Below are positions 1-13,200 of a stretch of DNA of 64,000 nt, in pieces. This DNA comes from Anaeramoeba ignava (lineage: Eukaryota > Metamonada > Anaeramoebidae). Each line of letters opens with the position of its first letter. Within the stretch, counting starts at the first letter, position 1. The stretch spans positions 52,501-116,500 of the forward strand of contig JAPDFW010000139.1 of assembly GCA_028826165.1 (NCBI GenBank), given 5' to 3'. The notes beneath the pieces are model-generated. The model was given only the letters and a program-made list of their open reading frames with translations. It made no database searches and had not been told where the DNA came from. The position numbers were made by a program, and so were the translations under genes.

Positions 1-957
1 AATTCAAATTTAAAATTCGAAATTCAAATTTAAAACAAAATGAAATTCAAAATGAAATTCAAATTCAAAATCAAATTTAAATTCAAAATGAAATTTAAAA
101 ATGAAATTCAAAATCAAATTTAAAATGAAATTTAAAATCAAATTCAAATTCAAATTCAAATTCAAAATCAAATTCAAATTCAAATTCAAAATCAAAATCA
201 AATTCAAATTTAAAATTCAAATCAAATTCAAAATCAAAATAAACAAAATCAAAATCAAAATCAAATTAAAAATGGAATTCAAATTCAAAATGAAATTTAA
301 AATGAAATTCAAAATGAAATTTTAAAATCAAATTCAAATTTAAAATTCAAATCAAAATTCGAAATTCAAATTTAAAACAAAATGAAATTCAAAATGAAAT
401 TCAAATTCAAAATCAAAATCAAAATCAAATTTAAAATTCAAATCAAATTCAAATTAAAAATGAAATTCAAAATCAAATTAAAATTCAAAATGAAATTTAA
501 AATGAAATTCAAAATGAAATTCAAAACGAAATTCAAATTCAAATTCAAAACGAAATTCAAATTCAAAATGAAATTCAAAATCAAAATCAAAATCAAATTC
601 AAAATGAAATTCAAATTTAAAATGAAAATCAAAATCAAATTTAAAATTCAAATCAAAATCAAATTAAAAATGAAATTCAAAATCAAATTAAAATTCAAAA
701 TGAAATTTAAAATGAAATTCAAAATGAAATTCAAAACGAAATTCAAATTCAAATTCAAAACGAAATTCAAATTCTAAATCAAAATATAAATCAAAATCAA
801 AATGAAATTCAAAATCAAAATCAACATCAAATTCAAAATGAAATTTAAAAATGAAATTAAAAATGAAATTCAAATTCAAATTCAAAATCAAATTAAGATT
901 TTTTTTTCTTTAAATAAAAATCTTTTAGAGTTTTTTCTTTTAAATTTTTGGAATTGT
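1..957. repeat. Low-complexity hexamer DNA with internal duplications
   Basis: From 1 to about 895 the sequence is built from AAATTC, AAAATC, AAAATG and AAATTT words. A block of roughly 145 bp at about 418–562 recurs, slightly altered, at about 625–773, including two distinctive AAACGAAATTC words. The opening 60 bases recur near 350–415. Reading frames here give only Lys/Ile/Phe or Asn/Phe alternations and are not genes. Bases 896–957 are T-rich and form the 3' flank of the neighbouring minus-strand gene. Confidence 0.85.
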
Positions 958-3900
958 TTATTTGATTTTTTTAGAATTATGAGTAAACCAACGCATCCAA
1001 ACTCCAAATTGATCATAAAGTTGTTTTTTATTTGTATATGAACTAGCTCCAGGTTTTGAAATTTCCAAATTTTTAACTTTTTCTGTAAAATTTTGATTAA
1101 TTTCAAGAATTAAATCAATAAAATTTAAAGAGGATCGATTTTCTAAATTTAAACTAACAATATTTGCCCAAATACTACGAATTTTTTCAAGAACATCAAA
1201 GAAAAAAGGATCTTCAAAAAGAGTAAAGCTAATTAATTTAGTCATAAAAATAAAATCTTGATTTGGAGTTTTTAAAAAATTAGCTTCTTTAAAATTATTA
1301 AAAAATGTTTGAAGTGAAAATGAAATAATTCTTCGATAAATTGGTATTAATGAATCTGTTGTATTTTTCATTAAATGATAAGATGTTAATAATTGTATCA
1401 ATGCTTTGACCATTTCTCCCAATTTCATCAATTTTATTCCTATTATTAGCTAAATTCAAATAATTTTATAAATAATTTTATAAATAATTTTATAAATAAT
1501 TTTATAAATAATTTTATAAATAATTTTATAAATAATTTTATAAATAATTTTATAAATAATTTTATAAATAATTTTATAAATAATTTTATATTTAATTTTA
1601 TAATTAATTTTATAAATAATTTTATAAATAATTTTATATTTAATTTAATAAATAATTTTATATTAAATTTTATATTAAATTTTATAAATAAATTTATATT
1701 TAATTTTATAAATAATTTTATAAATAAATTTATATTTAATTTTATAATTAATTTTATAATTAATTTTATATATAATTTTATATATAATTTTATATAAAAT
1801 TTGTTGGGAAATTCACCCAATTAGCATAATTTAAATGTTGCAAACCAAGCCTGATTATAAATTTGCAACTGTTTATCCATTGTATTTGAATCAATATTTG
1901 CCTCAATAATCAAATTAAACAAATCCTTTTGCAAGGGAAAAGATTCAAGAGCAATCAAGTATTTACAAGCAACAAAATCCTTGAAATTATTGAGAACAAA
2001 GAAGGAGAAATCGAGAAGGCCAGGATCTTTTTCAAGGTCTTTTTCAGGGTCTTTATCATGTTGAATAATTTGCTGTTTTTGCAAGAATTTTTTATCGATT
2101 GATTTTTTCATTGATTGAATTTCTTTTGCCATTTCGGGATTTTGAAGAATTTCGTATTCAGAAAGTTGTTGAGAAAACACTTTGTTATCGAAATCAATTT
2201 CTTGTTTGAGTTCGTTTGGAATATATTGTTCGCAATTAGAGAGATTGAAGAATCGCTTGCGAATTTGGGAAGAATTTAGTTCCAAATTTGAAACAGAATC
2301 GAATTCCACTTTTCGATAAAATAAAACATAAGCAGAAGAAACTGAGTCGCCGATAGAAGTATTAAAGACCTCGGATAAAGTAACTTCGGAGACGAAATGG
2401 TCGTTGAATTTCCACCATTTCTGTGTTGTAGGTTCATTTACAAAGGAGTAATAATGTCCCGAATTTGATGTCAATCCTGAATGCAGAAGAACTGCAAAAA
2501 GTTTATACGGGATTTTTTTCATATCCTCAAAGCTTTTTCTTCGCAAGCTCTTAAGATCCGCCAGCTTCTTTTCTTTCTTATCAAATTTACTGCGGACTCT
2601 GTACTCTTCGTTGATTAACAACTCAGTTAATTGAGTGAGTGGAAAATCCGGAAAATCCTTTTTTGGTTTGAATTCATCCCTAAAATATCGCGCTGTGTTT
2701 CCCAAGAGATCTGCAAGTGGCAAGTTGAGATCGTTGAAGTCTCTCATATGAGTGATCTCTTGTTCTAGTTTCTTTATTTTCTGTTCGGATTCTTGAGCGT
2801 CTATTTGGGCGTCTGAATTTTCTTCCATAAAACGATCCATGTAAATAATTTCTTCAAAAACAAAAGGAGATGAATTTTTAAACATTGATTTGGATTTCGG
2901 ATCAAATTGCGCTCTTTGTAGCTGGAAAATCATCATTGGAGGTAGCCTTGCAAATTTTATTTGCTTTGTTGTGTTGATTGTTGGTTTGTTTCTGTTTGTA
3001 AATTCGATTTCTGTTTTTGAAGTGTATTGATTCAAACTTGAATAAAGATCTCCACTTTCAACTGAAAGGATGATTTGAAGAAATTTGTTGGTTTGAACGT
3101 GTGAAAATTTTGTTTTGCTCTGTTCTTCTGTTCCTTCAATATAATGTCTTTCTTTTCCTTCAAATAATTTCTCGATCGCTGTTTTTGTTTTTGAATTTTT
3201 TTTGGGATCACAACTTTTTAATCCTTCATTAACAAATTCACAAAAAATTGAATTGAATTCAGTTATATCTTCTTGATTCCCAAATGTTAGTAGCTGTTTT
3301 TGTTGTATTTCAAAGAATCTTGTCAGTGCAAGTAATGGATTGTAGTATTTTTTGGATGAAAGAATTAAATAGGAGAAAAGTCTTTGGAGTTCAAGGATGA
3401 CTTTTTAAATGAAATTCATTTTGAAATTCATTTTAAAATTCATTTTGAAATTCATTTTAAAATTAAAATTAAAATTAAAATTAAAATTAAAATTAAATTT
3501 AAAATTAAAATTTAAAATTAAAATTAAAATTAAAATTAAAATTAAAATTAAAATTAAAATTAAAATTAAAATTAAAATTAAAATTAAAATTAAAATTAAA
3601 ATTAAAATTAAAATTAAAATTAAAATCAGAATTAAAATTGAAATCAAAATTAAATTTAAAATTATAATTAAAATTAAAATTCATTTATAAAATCAAAATT
3701 AAAATTAAAATTAAAATCAAAATTAAAATTAAAATTAAAATTAAAATTCATTTGAAATTAAAATTAAAATTAAAATTAAAATTAAAATTAAAATTAAAAT
3801 TAAAATTAAAATTAAAATTAAAATTAAAATTAAAATGAAATTAAAATTCATTTTGAAATTAATTTTGAAAATCAATTTACAAGGATAATATGGATATTCT

Positions 3901-4118
3901 TTTTCAAAATATTTGGTTTGAGTTTTCCATTCAATTTCATGTGGTGTTTTTTGTAAAATAGATTTGCGGAAATAAGGAATCATAAAATAAACTTGAAGTA
4001 AAGCATTTATAAAACAAGTATTCCCAATATTTGATAAACCAACTGGAGTTTGATTTTGTCTTATTAAATTTTTTGGATTTAAAACAGAAAAAGAAGAAGA
4101 TTTTTGAAGTTGATACAT
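958..4118 (-). CDS. USP25/28: USP25/28-type ubiquitin carboxyl-terminal hydrolase (3 exons)
   Basis: This is a cysteine protease that removes ubiquitin. Exon 1 (3881–4118) carries the Cys box GLSNIGNTCFINALLQ. Exon 2 (1817–3400) has QEDITEF, the family-specific EEIIYMDRFM followed by a coiled segment, and the His box SGHYYSFV. Exon 3 (958–1449) resembles the helical C-terminus of USP28 (KLMKLGEMVKALIQLL, then IYRRIISFSLQ). Introns are 3401–3880 (GTAAAT…AAG, phase 1) and 1450–1816 (GTGAAT…TAG). Exon 2 as written hits a TAA at 1821–1823. Removing one T in the stretch around 1833–1840 lets it read through NYANW to the GTGAAT donor, in phase with exon 3, for a protein of about 770 residues. The family call is secure; the exon 2/3 joint depends on that one-base correction. 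Confidence 0.88.
1450..1816 (-). repeat. 12-mer repeat intron of the USP gene
   Basis: The intron is almost entirely copies of the 12-mer ATAAATAATTTT and close variants on the + strand. It contains no G or C except at its edges. It begins GTGAAT and ends TTTAG on the coding strand. The same 12-mer, in the other orientation, forms the array at 42480–43370. Confidence 0.75.
3401..3880 (-). repeat. AAAATT-hexamer intron of the USP gene
   Basis: This 480-bp intron consists of tandem AAAATT hexamers with a few AAAATC and CATTTTG variants. Its donor is GTAAAT and its acceptor AAAAAG on the minus strand. Joining 3881 to 3400 gives an unbroken USP catalytic domain. Confidence 0.85.
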
Positions 4119-4266
4119 TTTTTAAATAAAAATAAAAAAGGAAAAAAATGAAAATTAAAATTTGTTTTTTTATTCTTTTTTTATTCTTTTTTTTTTAAAT
4201 TTTCAAAACTGTCAAAAAAAAAAGGTAAAAAATTAAAAGAAAAATTAAAAGAAAAATTAAAAGAAA

Positions 4267-7200
4267 TTAGTTATTTCCTCCTTGAAACATTTGGCGAATC
4301 TTATCAAAAGAGGGTACTTTATGAGTAACGCGTTCGTTATCATCATCATCTTGTTTTTTTTGAGGTTGTCTTTGAGGTTGTCTTTGAGGAGATCTTTGAG
4401 GTTGTCTTTGAGGTTGTCTTTGAGGTTGTCTTTGAGGTTGTCTTGGTGAAGGTTTTCCTCTTGTTCTTTGACGAGGGTCAATTGATTTTTTTGGATCAAT
4501 TGATTTTTTTTTTTTTTGGATCAATTGATTTTTTTGGATCAATTTCTTTTTTTGGATCAATTGATTTTTTTGGATCAATTGATTTTTTTGGATCAATTAA
4601 TTTTTTTGATTCAATTGATTTTTTTGATTCAATTTCCTTTTTTGATTCAATTTCCTTTTTTGATTCAATTTCCTTTTTTGATTCAATTTCCTTTTTCAAA
4701 TCTTGAATACTTGATTTCTCACTTTCAATCCGCTTTTTCATTTTATCTATATTGCTTTTAAGATCACCAATTGATTTTTTTAAATTCCGATTCTTTTCTT
4801 GTATATTTTTTGCTTCGTGAAGCTGGACTCTTGATTTGGGAGTTAATGATGTTATTGAAATATCTTCCAATTTAAGCGATTTGGTTTTTGGTTTTGATTT
4901 CTGGATTTGTTCTTTCAGTTCTGAACTTTCCAATTCAAGTTTTTGGATTTTTTCTTTTAATTCTTGAACTTTTTTGTCTCTTCCAAAAAATGTTCTCACT
5001 CTCTTTTTTTCTTCTTGTTTTTTTTGAAGTTGTGCTTTTTGTGTAATTTCTTGTAATATTTGTTTCTTCTCATTAATTTTCTGTTTTAAAATACTAACTG
5101 AATCCAAATGGCTTTTGTTTTTATTTTCCAAATTTTTCTTCAATGTATCAATTTCAAAGTTTTTTGAGTTGATTTTTTCTTTTAATTCTTCAATTTTTTT
5201 GATTTGATTTTTTCTGTTTTTAATATTAGATTCTAAGCTTTGAATTTTTTTTTCCAAGTTTTCTTTTTCAGTGAGTTCTCTTGCTTGTTTTGATTCAAGT
5301 AACTGTGTTACTTTTTGTTTTTTTGATTGAATAAGTTGATTATCATTAATTAAATTTTGGAGATATTCTTGAAGTTCCAAAATTTGTGAATTGTCTTCTA
5401 ATTGTTTTGTTTGTTGTGGAATTTCAATTTTTTGAATATAATCTGTTGGAACAATTCCTTCTTTTCCTTCTTGATTTTTAACGTGTGTCCATTCTCCCAT
5501 ATCTTTAACTTTATAAACAATTTCTCCTTCATTTACATTTAATTCTTCAGGATTTTCTGCAATAAAAGAATATAATAATTTGTATTGTTCTTGTTTAACT
5601 TCAATTTTGGTTTCAATTATATCTTTGGGTTTTTCTTGAATTTCTTTAATTTCAATTTTTTGAATATAATTTGTTGGAACAATTCCTTCTTTTCCTTCTT
5701 TATTTTTAACGTGTGTCCATTCTCCTTGATCTTCAACTTTATAAACAATTTCTCCTTCATTTACATTTAATTCTTCAGGATTTTCTGCAATAAAAGAATA
5801 TAATAATTTGTATTGTTCTTCTTTAACTTCAATTTTGGTTTCAATTATATCTTTGGGTTTTTCTTTAATTATATCTTTGGATTTTTCTTGAATTATATCT
5901 TTGGATTTTTCTTCAATTATTTCTTTTGGTTTTTCTTCAATTATATCTTTAGGTTTTGGAGGAAGTTGAATATCTTTAGGTTTTGGAGGAAGTTGAATAT
6001 CTTTGGGTTTTGGAGGAAGTTGAATATCTTTAGGTTTTGGAGGAAGTTGAATATCTTTAGGTTTTGGAGGAAGTTGAATATCTTTAGGTTTTGGAGGAAG
6101 TTGAATATCTTTTGGTTTTGGAGGAAGTTGAATATCTTTAGGTTTTGGAGGAAGTTGAATATCTTTGGGTTTTGGAGGAAGTTGAATATCTTTTGGTTTT
6201 TCTTTAATTATATCTTTAGGTTTTTCTTGAATTATATCTTTTGGTTTTTCTTCAATTATTTCTTTTGATTTTTCTTCAATTATTTCTTTTGATTTTTCTT
6301 CAATTATATCTTTTGGTTTTTCTTTAATTTCTTTAATTTCAATTTTTTGAATATAATCTGTTGGAACAATTCCTTGTTTTCCTTCTTGGTTTCTAACAAG
6401 TGTCCATTCTTCCATATCTTTAATTTTATAAACAATTTCTCCTTCATTTACATTTAATTCTTCAGGATTTTCAGCAATAAAAGAATATAATAATTTATAT
6501 TGTTCTTCTTTAACTTCAATTTTGGTTTCAATTATATCTTTGGGTTTTTCTTGGAGTTCTTGAATTTCAATTTTTTGAATATAATTTGTTGGAACAATTC
6601 CTTCTTTTCCTTCTTTGTTTCTAACAAGTGTCCATTCTTCCATATCTTTAATTTTATAAACAATTTCTCCTTCATTTGCATTTAATTCTTCAGGATTTTC
6701 AGCAATAAAAGAATATAATAATTCGTATTGTTCTTCTTTAACTTCAATTTTGGTTTCAATTATATCTTTGGGTTTTTCTTCAATTATTTCTTTTGGCTTT
6801 TCTTCAACTTCTTGAATTATATCTTTGGATTTTTCTTCAATTATATCTTTGGGTTTTTCTTGAACTTCTTGAATTTCTTGAATTTCAATTTTTTGAATAT
6901 AATCTGTTGGAACAATTCCTTGTTTTCCTTCTTGGTTTCTAACAAGTGTCCATTCTTCCATATCTTTAACTTTATAAACAATTTCTCCTTCATTTGCATT
7001 TAATTCTTCAGGATTTTCAGCAATAAAAGAATATAATAATTCGTATTGTTCTTCTTTAACTTCAATTTTGGTTTCAATTATATCTTTGGGTTTTTCTTCA
7101 ATAATTTCTTTTGGTTTTTCTTCAATTATTTCTTTTGGTTTTTCTTCAATTATTTCTTTTGGTTTTTCTTTAATTATTTCTTTTGGTTTTTCTTTAATTA

Positions 7201-10200
7201 TTTCTTTTGGCTTTTCTTCAATTATATCCTTTGGTTTTTCTTTAATTATTTCTTTTGGTTTTTCTTTAATAATTTCTTTGGGTTTTTCTTCAACTTCTTG
7301 AATTATATCTTTTGGTTTTTCTTTAATTATTTCTTTTGGTTTTTCTTCAATTATTTCTTTTGGTTTTTCTTCAATTATATCTTTTGGCTTTTCTTCAATT
7401 ATTTCTTTTGGTTTTTCTTTAACTATTTCTTTTGGTTTTTCTTTAACTATTTCTTTTGGTTTTTCTTTAATTATTTCTTTTGGCTTTTCTTCAATTATAT
7501 CTTTTGGTTTTTCTTTAATTATTTCTTTTGGTTTTTCTTTAATAATTTCTTTGGGTTTTTCTTCAACTTCTTGAATTATATCTTTGGGTTTTTCTTCAAT
7601 TATTTCTTTTGGCTTTTCTTCAATTATATCTTTTGGTTTTTCTTCAATTATATCTTTTGGTTTTTCTTTAACTATTTCTTTTGATTTTTCTTCAATTATA
7701 TCTTTTGGCTTTTCTTCAATAATTTCTTTTGGTTTTTCTTCAACTATTTCTTTTGGCTTTTCTTTAATTATTTCTTTTGGTTTTTCTTTAATTATTTCTT
7801 TTGGTTTTTCTTTAATTATTTCTTTTGGTTTTTCTTTAATTATTTCTTTTGGTTTTTCTTTAATTATTTCTTTTGGTTTTTCTTCAATTATTTCTTTTGG
7901 TTTTTCTTCAATTATTTCTTTTGGTTTTTCTTCAATTATATCTTTTGGCTTTTCTTCAACTTCTTGAATTTCTTTAATTTCAATTTTTTGAATATAATCT
8001 GTTGGAACAATTCCTTCTTTTCCTTCTTTGTTTCTAACAAGTGTCCATTCTTCTTGATCTTCAATTTTATAAACAATTTCTCCTTCATTTGCATTTAATT
8101 CTTCAGGATTTTCAGCAATAAAAGAAAATAATAATTTATATTACTTTGGTTCAATTATATCTTTGGGTTTTTCTTGAATTTCTTTAATTTCAATTTTTTG
8201 AATATAATCTGTTGGAACAATTCCTTCTTTTCCTTCTTTGTTTCTAACAAGTGTCCATTCTTCTTGATCTTCAATTTTATAAACAATTTCTCCTTCATTT
8301 GCATTTAATTCTTCAGGATTTTCAGCAATAAAAGAAAATAATAATTTATATTGTTCTTCTTTAACTTCAATTTTGGTTTCAATTATATCTTTGGGTTTTT
8401 CTTCAATTTCTTGAATTTCAATTTTTTGAATATAATCTGTTGGAACAATTCCTTGTTTTCCTTCTTGATTTCTAACAAGTGTCCATTCTTCTTGATCTTC
8501 AATTTTATAAACAATTTCTCCTTCATTTGCATTTAATTCTTCAGGATTTTCAGCAATAAAAGAAAATAATAATTTATATTGTTCTTCTTTAACTTCAATT
8601 TTGGTTTCAATTATTTCTTTTGGTTTTTCTTCAATTTCTTGAATTTCAATTTTTTGAATATAATCTGTTGGAACAATTCCTTGTTTTCCTTCTTGATTTC
8701 TAACAAGTGTCCATTCTTCCATATCTTTAATTTTATAAACAATTTCTCCTTCATTTGCATTTAACCTAATTTTGGTTTCAATTATTTCTTTTGGTTTTTC
8801 TTCAATTTCTTGAATTTCAATTTTTTGAATATAATCTGTTGGAACAATTCCTTGTTTTCCTTCTTGATTTCTAACAAGTGTCCATTCTTCCATATCTTTA
8901 ATTTTATAAACAATTTCTCCTTCATTTGCATTTAATTCTTCTTCACTTTCAGCAATAAAAGAATATAATAATTTATATTGTTCTTCTTTAACTTCAATTT
9001 TGGTTTCAATTATATCTTTGGATTTTTCTTTAATTATATCTTTGGGTTTTTCTTCAATTATATCTTTGGGTTTTTCTTTAATTATATCTTTTGGTTTTTC
9101 TTCAATTATTTCTTTTGGTTTTTCTTCAATTATATCTTTTGGTTTTTCTTTAATAATTTCTTTTGGTTTTTCTTGAATTATTTCTTTTGGTTTTTCTTCA
9201 ATTATTTCTTTTGGTTTTTCTTCAATTATATCTTTTGGCTTTTCTTCAATTATTTCTTTTGGTTTTTCTTTAATAATTTCTTTGGGTTTTTCTTCAACTT
9301 CTTGAATTATATCTTTTGGTTTTTCTTCAATTATTTCTTTTGGCTTTTCTTCAACTTCTTGAATTTCTTGAATTTCAATTTTTTGAATATAATCTGTTGG
9401 AACAATTCCTTGTTTTCCTTCTTTGTTTCTAACAAGTGTCCATTCTTCCATATCTTTAATTTTATAAACAATTTCTCCTTCATTTGCATTTAATTCTTCA
9501 GGATTTTCTGCAATAAAAGAATATAATAATTTATATTGTTCTTCTTTAACTTCAATTTTGGTTTCAATTATATCTTTTGGTTTTTCTTCAATTATTTCTT
9601 TTGGTTTTTCTTCAATTATTTCTTTTGGTTTTTCTTTAATTACTTCTTTTGGTTTTTCTTCAATTATTTCTTTTGGTTTTTCTTTAATTATTTCTTTTGG
9701 TTTTTCTTCAATTATTTCTTTTGGTTTTTCTTCAATTATATCTTTTGGCTTTTCTTCAACTTCTTGAATTTCTTGAATTTCAATTTTTTGAATATAATCT
9801 GTTGGAACAATTCCTTCTTTTCCTTCTTGATTTCTAACAAGTGTCCATTCTTCTTGATCTTCAATTTTATAAACAATTTCTCCTTCATTTACATTTAATT
9901 CCTCTTCACTTTCTGCAATAAAAGAAAATAATAATTTATATTGTTCTTCTTTAACTTCAATTTTGGTTTCAATTATATCTTTTGGTTTTTCTTCAATTAT
10001 ATCTTTGGGTTTTTCTTTAATAATTTCTTTGGGTTTTTCTTCAATTATTTCTTTTGGTTTTTCTTCAATTATTTCTTTTGGTTTTTCTTTAATTATTTCT
10101 TTAGGTTTTTCTTCAATTATTTCTTTTGGTTTTTCTTCAACTTCTTGAATTTCTTTAATTTCAATTTTTTGAATATAATCTGTTGGAACAATTCCTTGTT

Positions 10201-13200
10201 TTCCTTCTTTGTTTCTAACAAGTGTCCATTCTTCTTGATCTTCAATTTTATAAACAATTTCTCCTTCGTTTGCATTTAATTCTTCTTCACTTTCAGCAAT
10301 AAAAGAAAATAATAATTTATATTGTTCTTCTTTAACTTCAATTTTGGTTTCAATTATATCTTTGGGTTTTTCTTCAATTATATCTTTGGGTTTTTCTTTA
10401 ATTATATCTTTTGGTTTTTCTTCAATTATTTCTTTTGGTTTTTCTTCAATTATTTCTTTTGGTTTTTCTTCAATTATTTCTTTTGGTTTTTCTTCAACTT
10501 CTTGAATTTCTTTAATTTCAATTTTTTGAATATAATCTGTTGGAACAATTCCTTCTTTTCCTTCTTGATTTCTAACAAGTGTCCATTCTTCTTGATCTTC
10601 AATTTTATAAACAATTTCTCCTTCATTTGCATTTAATTCTTCTTCACTTTCAGCAATAAAAGAAAATAATAATTTATATTGTTCTTCTTTAACTTCAATT
10701 TTGGTTTCAATTATATCTTTGGGTTTTTCTTCAATTATTTCTTTTGGTTTTTCTTCAATTATATCTTTGGGTTTTTCTTTAATTATTTCTTTTGGTTTTT
10801 CTTTAATAATTTCTTTAGGTTTTTCTTTAATTATTTCTTTTGGTTTTGGAGGAAGTTCTTGAATTTCAATTTTTTGAATATAATCTGTTGGAACAATTCC
10901 TTCTTTTCCTTCTTGATTTCTAACAAGTGCCCATTCTCCCATATCTTTAACTTTATAAACAATTTCTCCTTCATTTGCATTTAATTCTTCTTTAGCTTCA
11001 GCGATAAAAGTGTATAATAATTTATATTGTTCTTCTTTAACTTCAATTTTGGTTTGAATTATATCTTTGGGTTTTTCTTTAATTATTTCTTTGGGTTTTT
11101 CTTCAACTTCTTTAATTTCTTGAATTTCTTTAATTTCAATTTTTTGAATATAATCTGTTGGAACAATTCCTTCTTTTCCTTCTTGGTTTCTAACAAGTGT
11201 CCATTCTTCTTGATCTTCAATTTTATAAACAATTTCTCCTTCATTTGCATTTAATTCTTCTTCACTTTCAGCAATAAAAGAAAATAATAATTTATATTGT
11301 TCTTCTTTAACTTCAATTTTGGTTTCAATTATATCTTTGGGTTTTTCTTCAATTATATCTTTTGGTTTTGGAGGAAGTTGAATATCTTTTGGTTTTGGAG
11401 GAAGTTGAATATCTTTTGGTTTTGGAGGAAGTTGAATATCTTTTGGTTTTGGAGGAAGTTGAATATCTTTTGGTTTTGGAGGAAGTTGAATATCTTTAGG
11501 TTTTGGAGGAAGTTGAATATCTTTAGGTTTTGGAGGAAGTTGAATATCTTTAGGTTTTTCTTCAATAATTTCTTCAGGTTTTTCTTCAATTATTTCTTTT
11601 GGTTTTTCTTCAATTATATCTTTAGGTTTTTCTTTAACTATTTCTTTTGGTTTTTCTTTAATAATTTCTTTAGGTTTTTCTTTAATTATTTCTTTTGGTT
11701 TTTCTTTAATTATTTCTTTTGGTTTTTCTTTAATTATATCTTTTGGTTTTTCTTTAATTATATCTTTTGGCTTTTCTTTAATTATATCTTTTGGTTTTGG
11801 AGGAAGTTCTTGAATTTCAATTTTTTGAATATAATCTGTTGGAACAATTCCTTGTTTTCCTTCTTCATTTCTAACAAGTGCCCATTCTCCCATATCTTCA
11901 ACTTTATAAACAATTTCTCCTTCATTTGCATTTAATTCTTCTTTAGCTTCAGCGATAAAAGTGTATAATAATTTATATTGTTCTTCTTTAACTTCAATTT
12001 TGGTTTGAATTATATCTTTGGGTTTTTCTTTAATTATTTCTTTTGGTTTTTCTTCAACTTCTTTAATTTCTTGAATTTCTTTAATTTCAATTTTTTGAAT
12101 ATAATCTGTTGGAACAATTCCTTCTTTTCCTTCTTGGTTTCTAACAAGTGTCCATTCTCCCATATCTTCAACTTTATAAACAATTTCTCCTTCATTTACA
12201 TTTAATTCTTCAGGATTTTCTGCAATAAAAGTGTATAATAATTGATACTTGTCTTTTTCATTTATGATTTTTTGAATATATTCTGTTGGAACAATTCCTT
12301 GTTTTCCTTCTTTGTTTTTAACAAGTGTCCATTCTCCCATATCTTCAACTTTATAAACAATTTCTCCTTCATTTGCATTTAATTCTTCTTTAGCTTCAGC
12401 AATAAAAGAAAATAATAATTTGTATTGTTCTAGTTTAACTTTAACTTCTTTATTTTCTTGAATTTCAATTTTTTGAATATAATCTGTTGGAACAATTCCT
12501 TCTTTTCCTTCTTGATTTCTAACAAGTGTCCATTCTTCCATATCTTTAATTTTATAAACAATTTCTCCTTCATTTGCATTTAATTCTTCTTCAGTTTCAG
12601 CAATAAAAGAAAATAATAATTTATATTGTTCTAGTTCAACTTGGATTACTGATTGTTGGTTATTATCGGAAATATTTTGAGATTTTTCGAATTGCAAATA
12701 GTCGAAAGGAACTAATCCTTCTTGGGCTTTTTTTAATAATAAATTCAATAATAATTTTAATAATTTTAATAATATTTTTAATATTTTTAATAATTTTTAA
12801 TTTTAATATTATTTTTAATAATTTTAATTTTAATAATATTTTTAATAATTTTAATTTAAAAATACCATCTTTTTGGATAATTGCCCAATCTCCGGTTCTC
12901 TGCTTAAAATAAACAACATCTCCTTGATTAACAGTTACTTCATTAGATGATTCGGCAATAAAATCGAAAAGAATCAAAACTTTTTCCAAGTTATTATTTA
13001 ATTGTAACTTTTTTTTCTTTCCATCATCTTTTACTTTTGATTCGAAATCAGTAAGATCAAAATCAGAAATTAAGTTCATAATCTCAAGAAATTTGGAGTT
13101 AAAATATTGGTCATCAAGAGGTTTTGCCTTTTGAACCGCAATAAAGGAAATAGGGACAGGAATTTTTGAATGATTTGATTGATCCAATAATTTAACGACA

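Noticed and set aside
101-777. Long open frames of Lys/Ile/Phe alternation
   Set aside because: They are produced by hexamer repeats lacking stops, appear on both strands, and show no domain or start context. The same applies to frames at 3409–3690, 29422–29733, 32626–33177, 47640–47799 and 56712–57575.
8060-8146. Intron explaining the TAA at 8141 (GTAATA after CCAAA on the minus strand)
   Set aside because: The available downstream AG sites all leave the wrong phase, so splicing would break rather than restore the SH3 frame.
7046-11935. Plus-strand frames rich in FFFNYFFW and SIISFGFS opposite the SH3 gene
   Set aside because: They are antisense shadows of the 24-base EKPKEIIE repeats and of the SH3 domains; the minus strand encodes recognisable SH3 domains.
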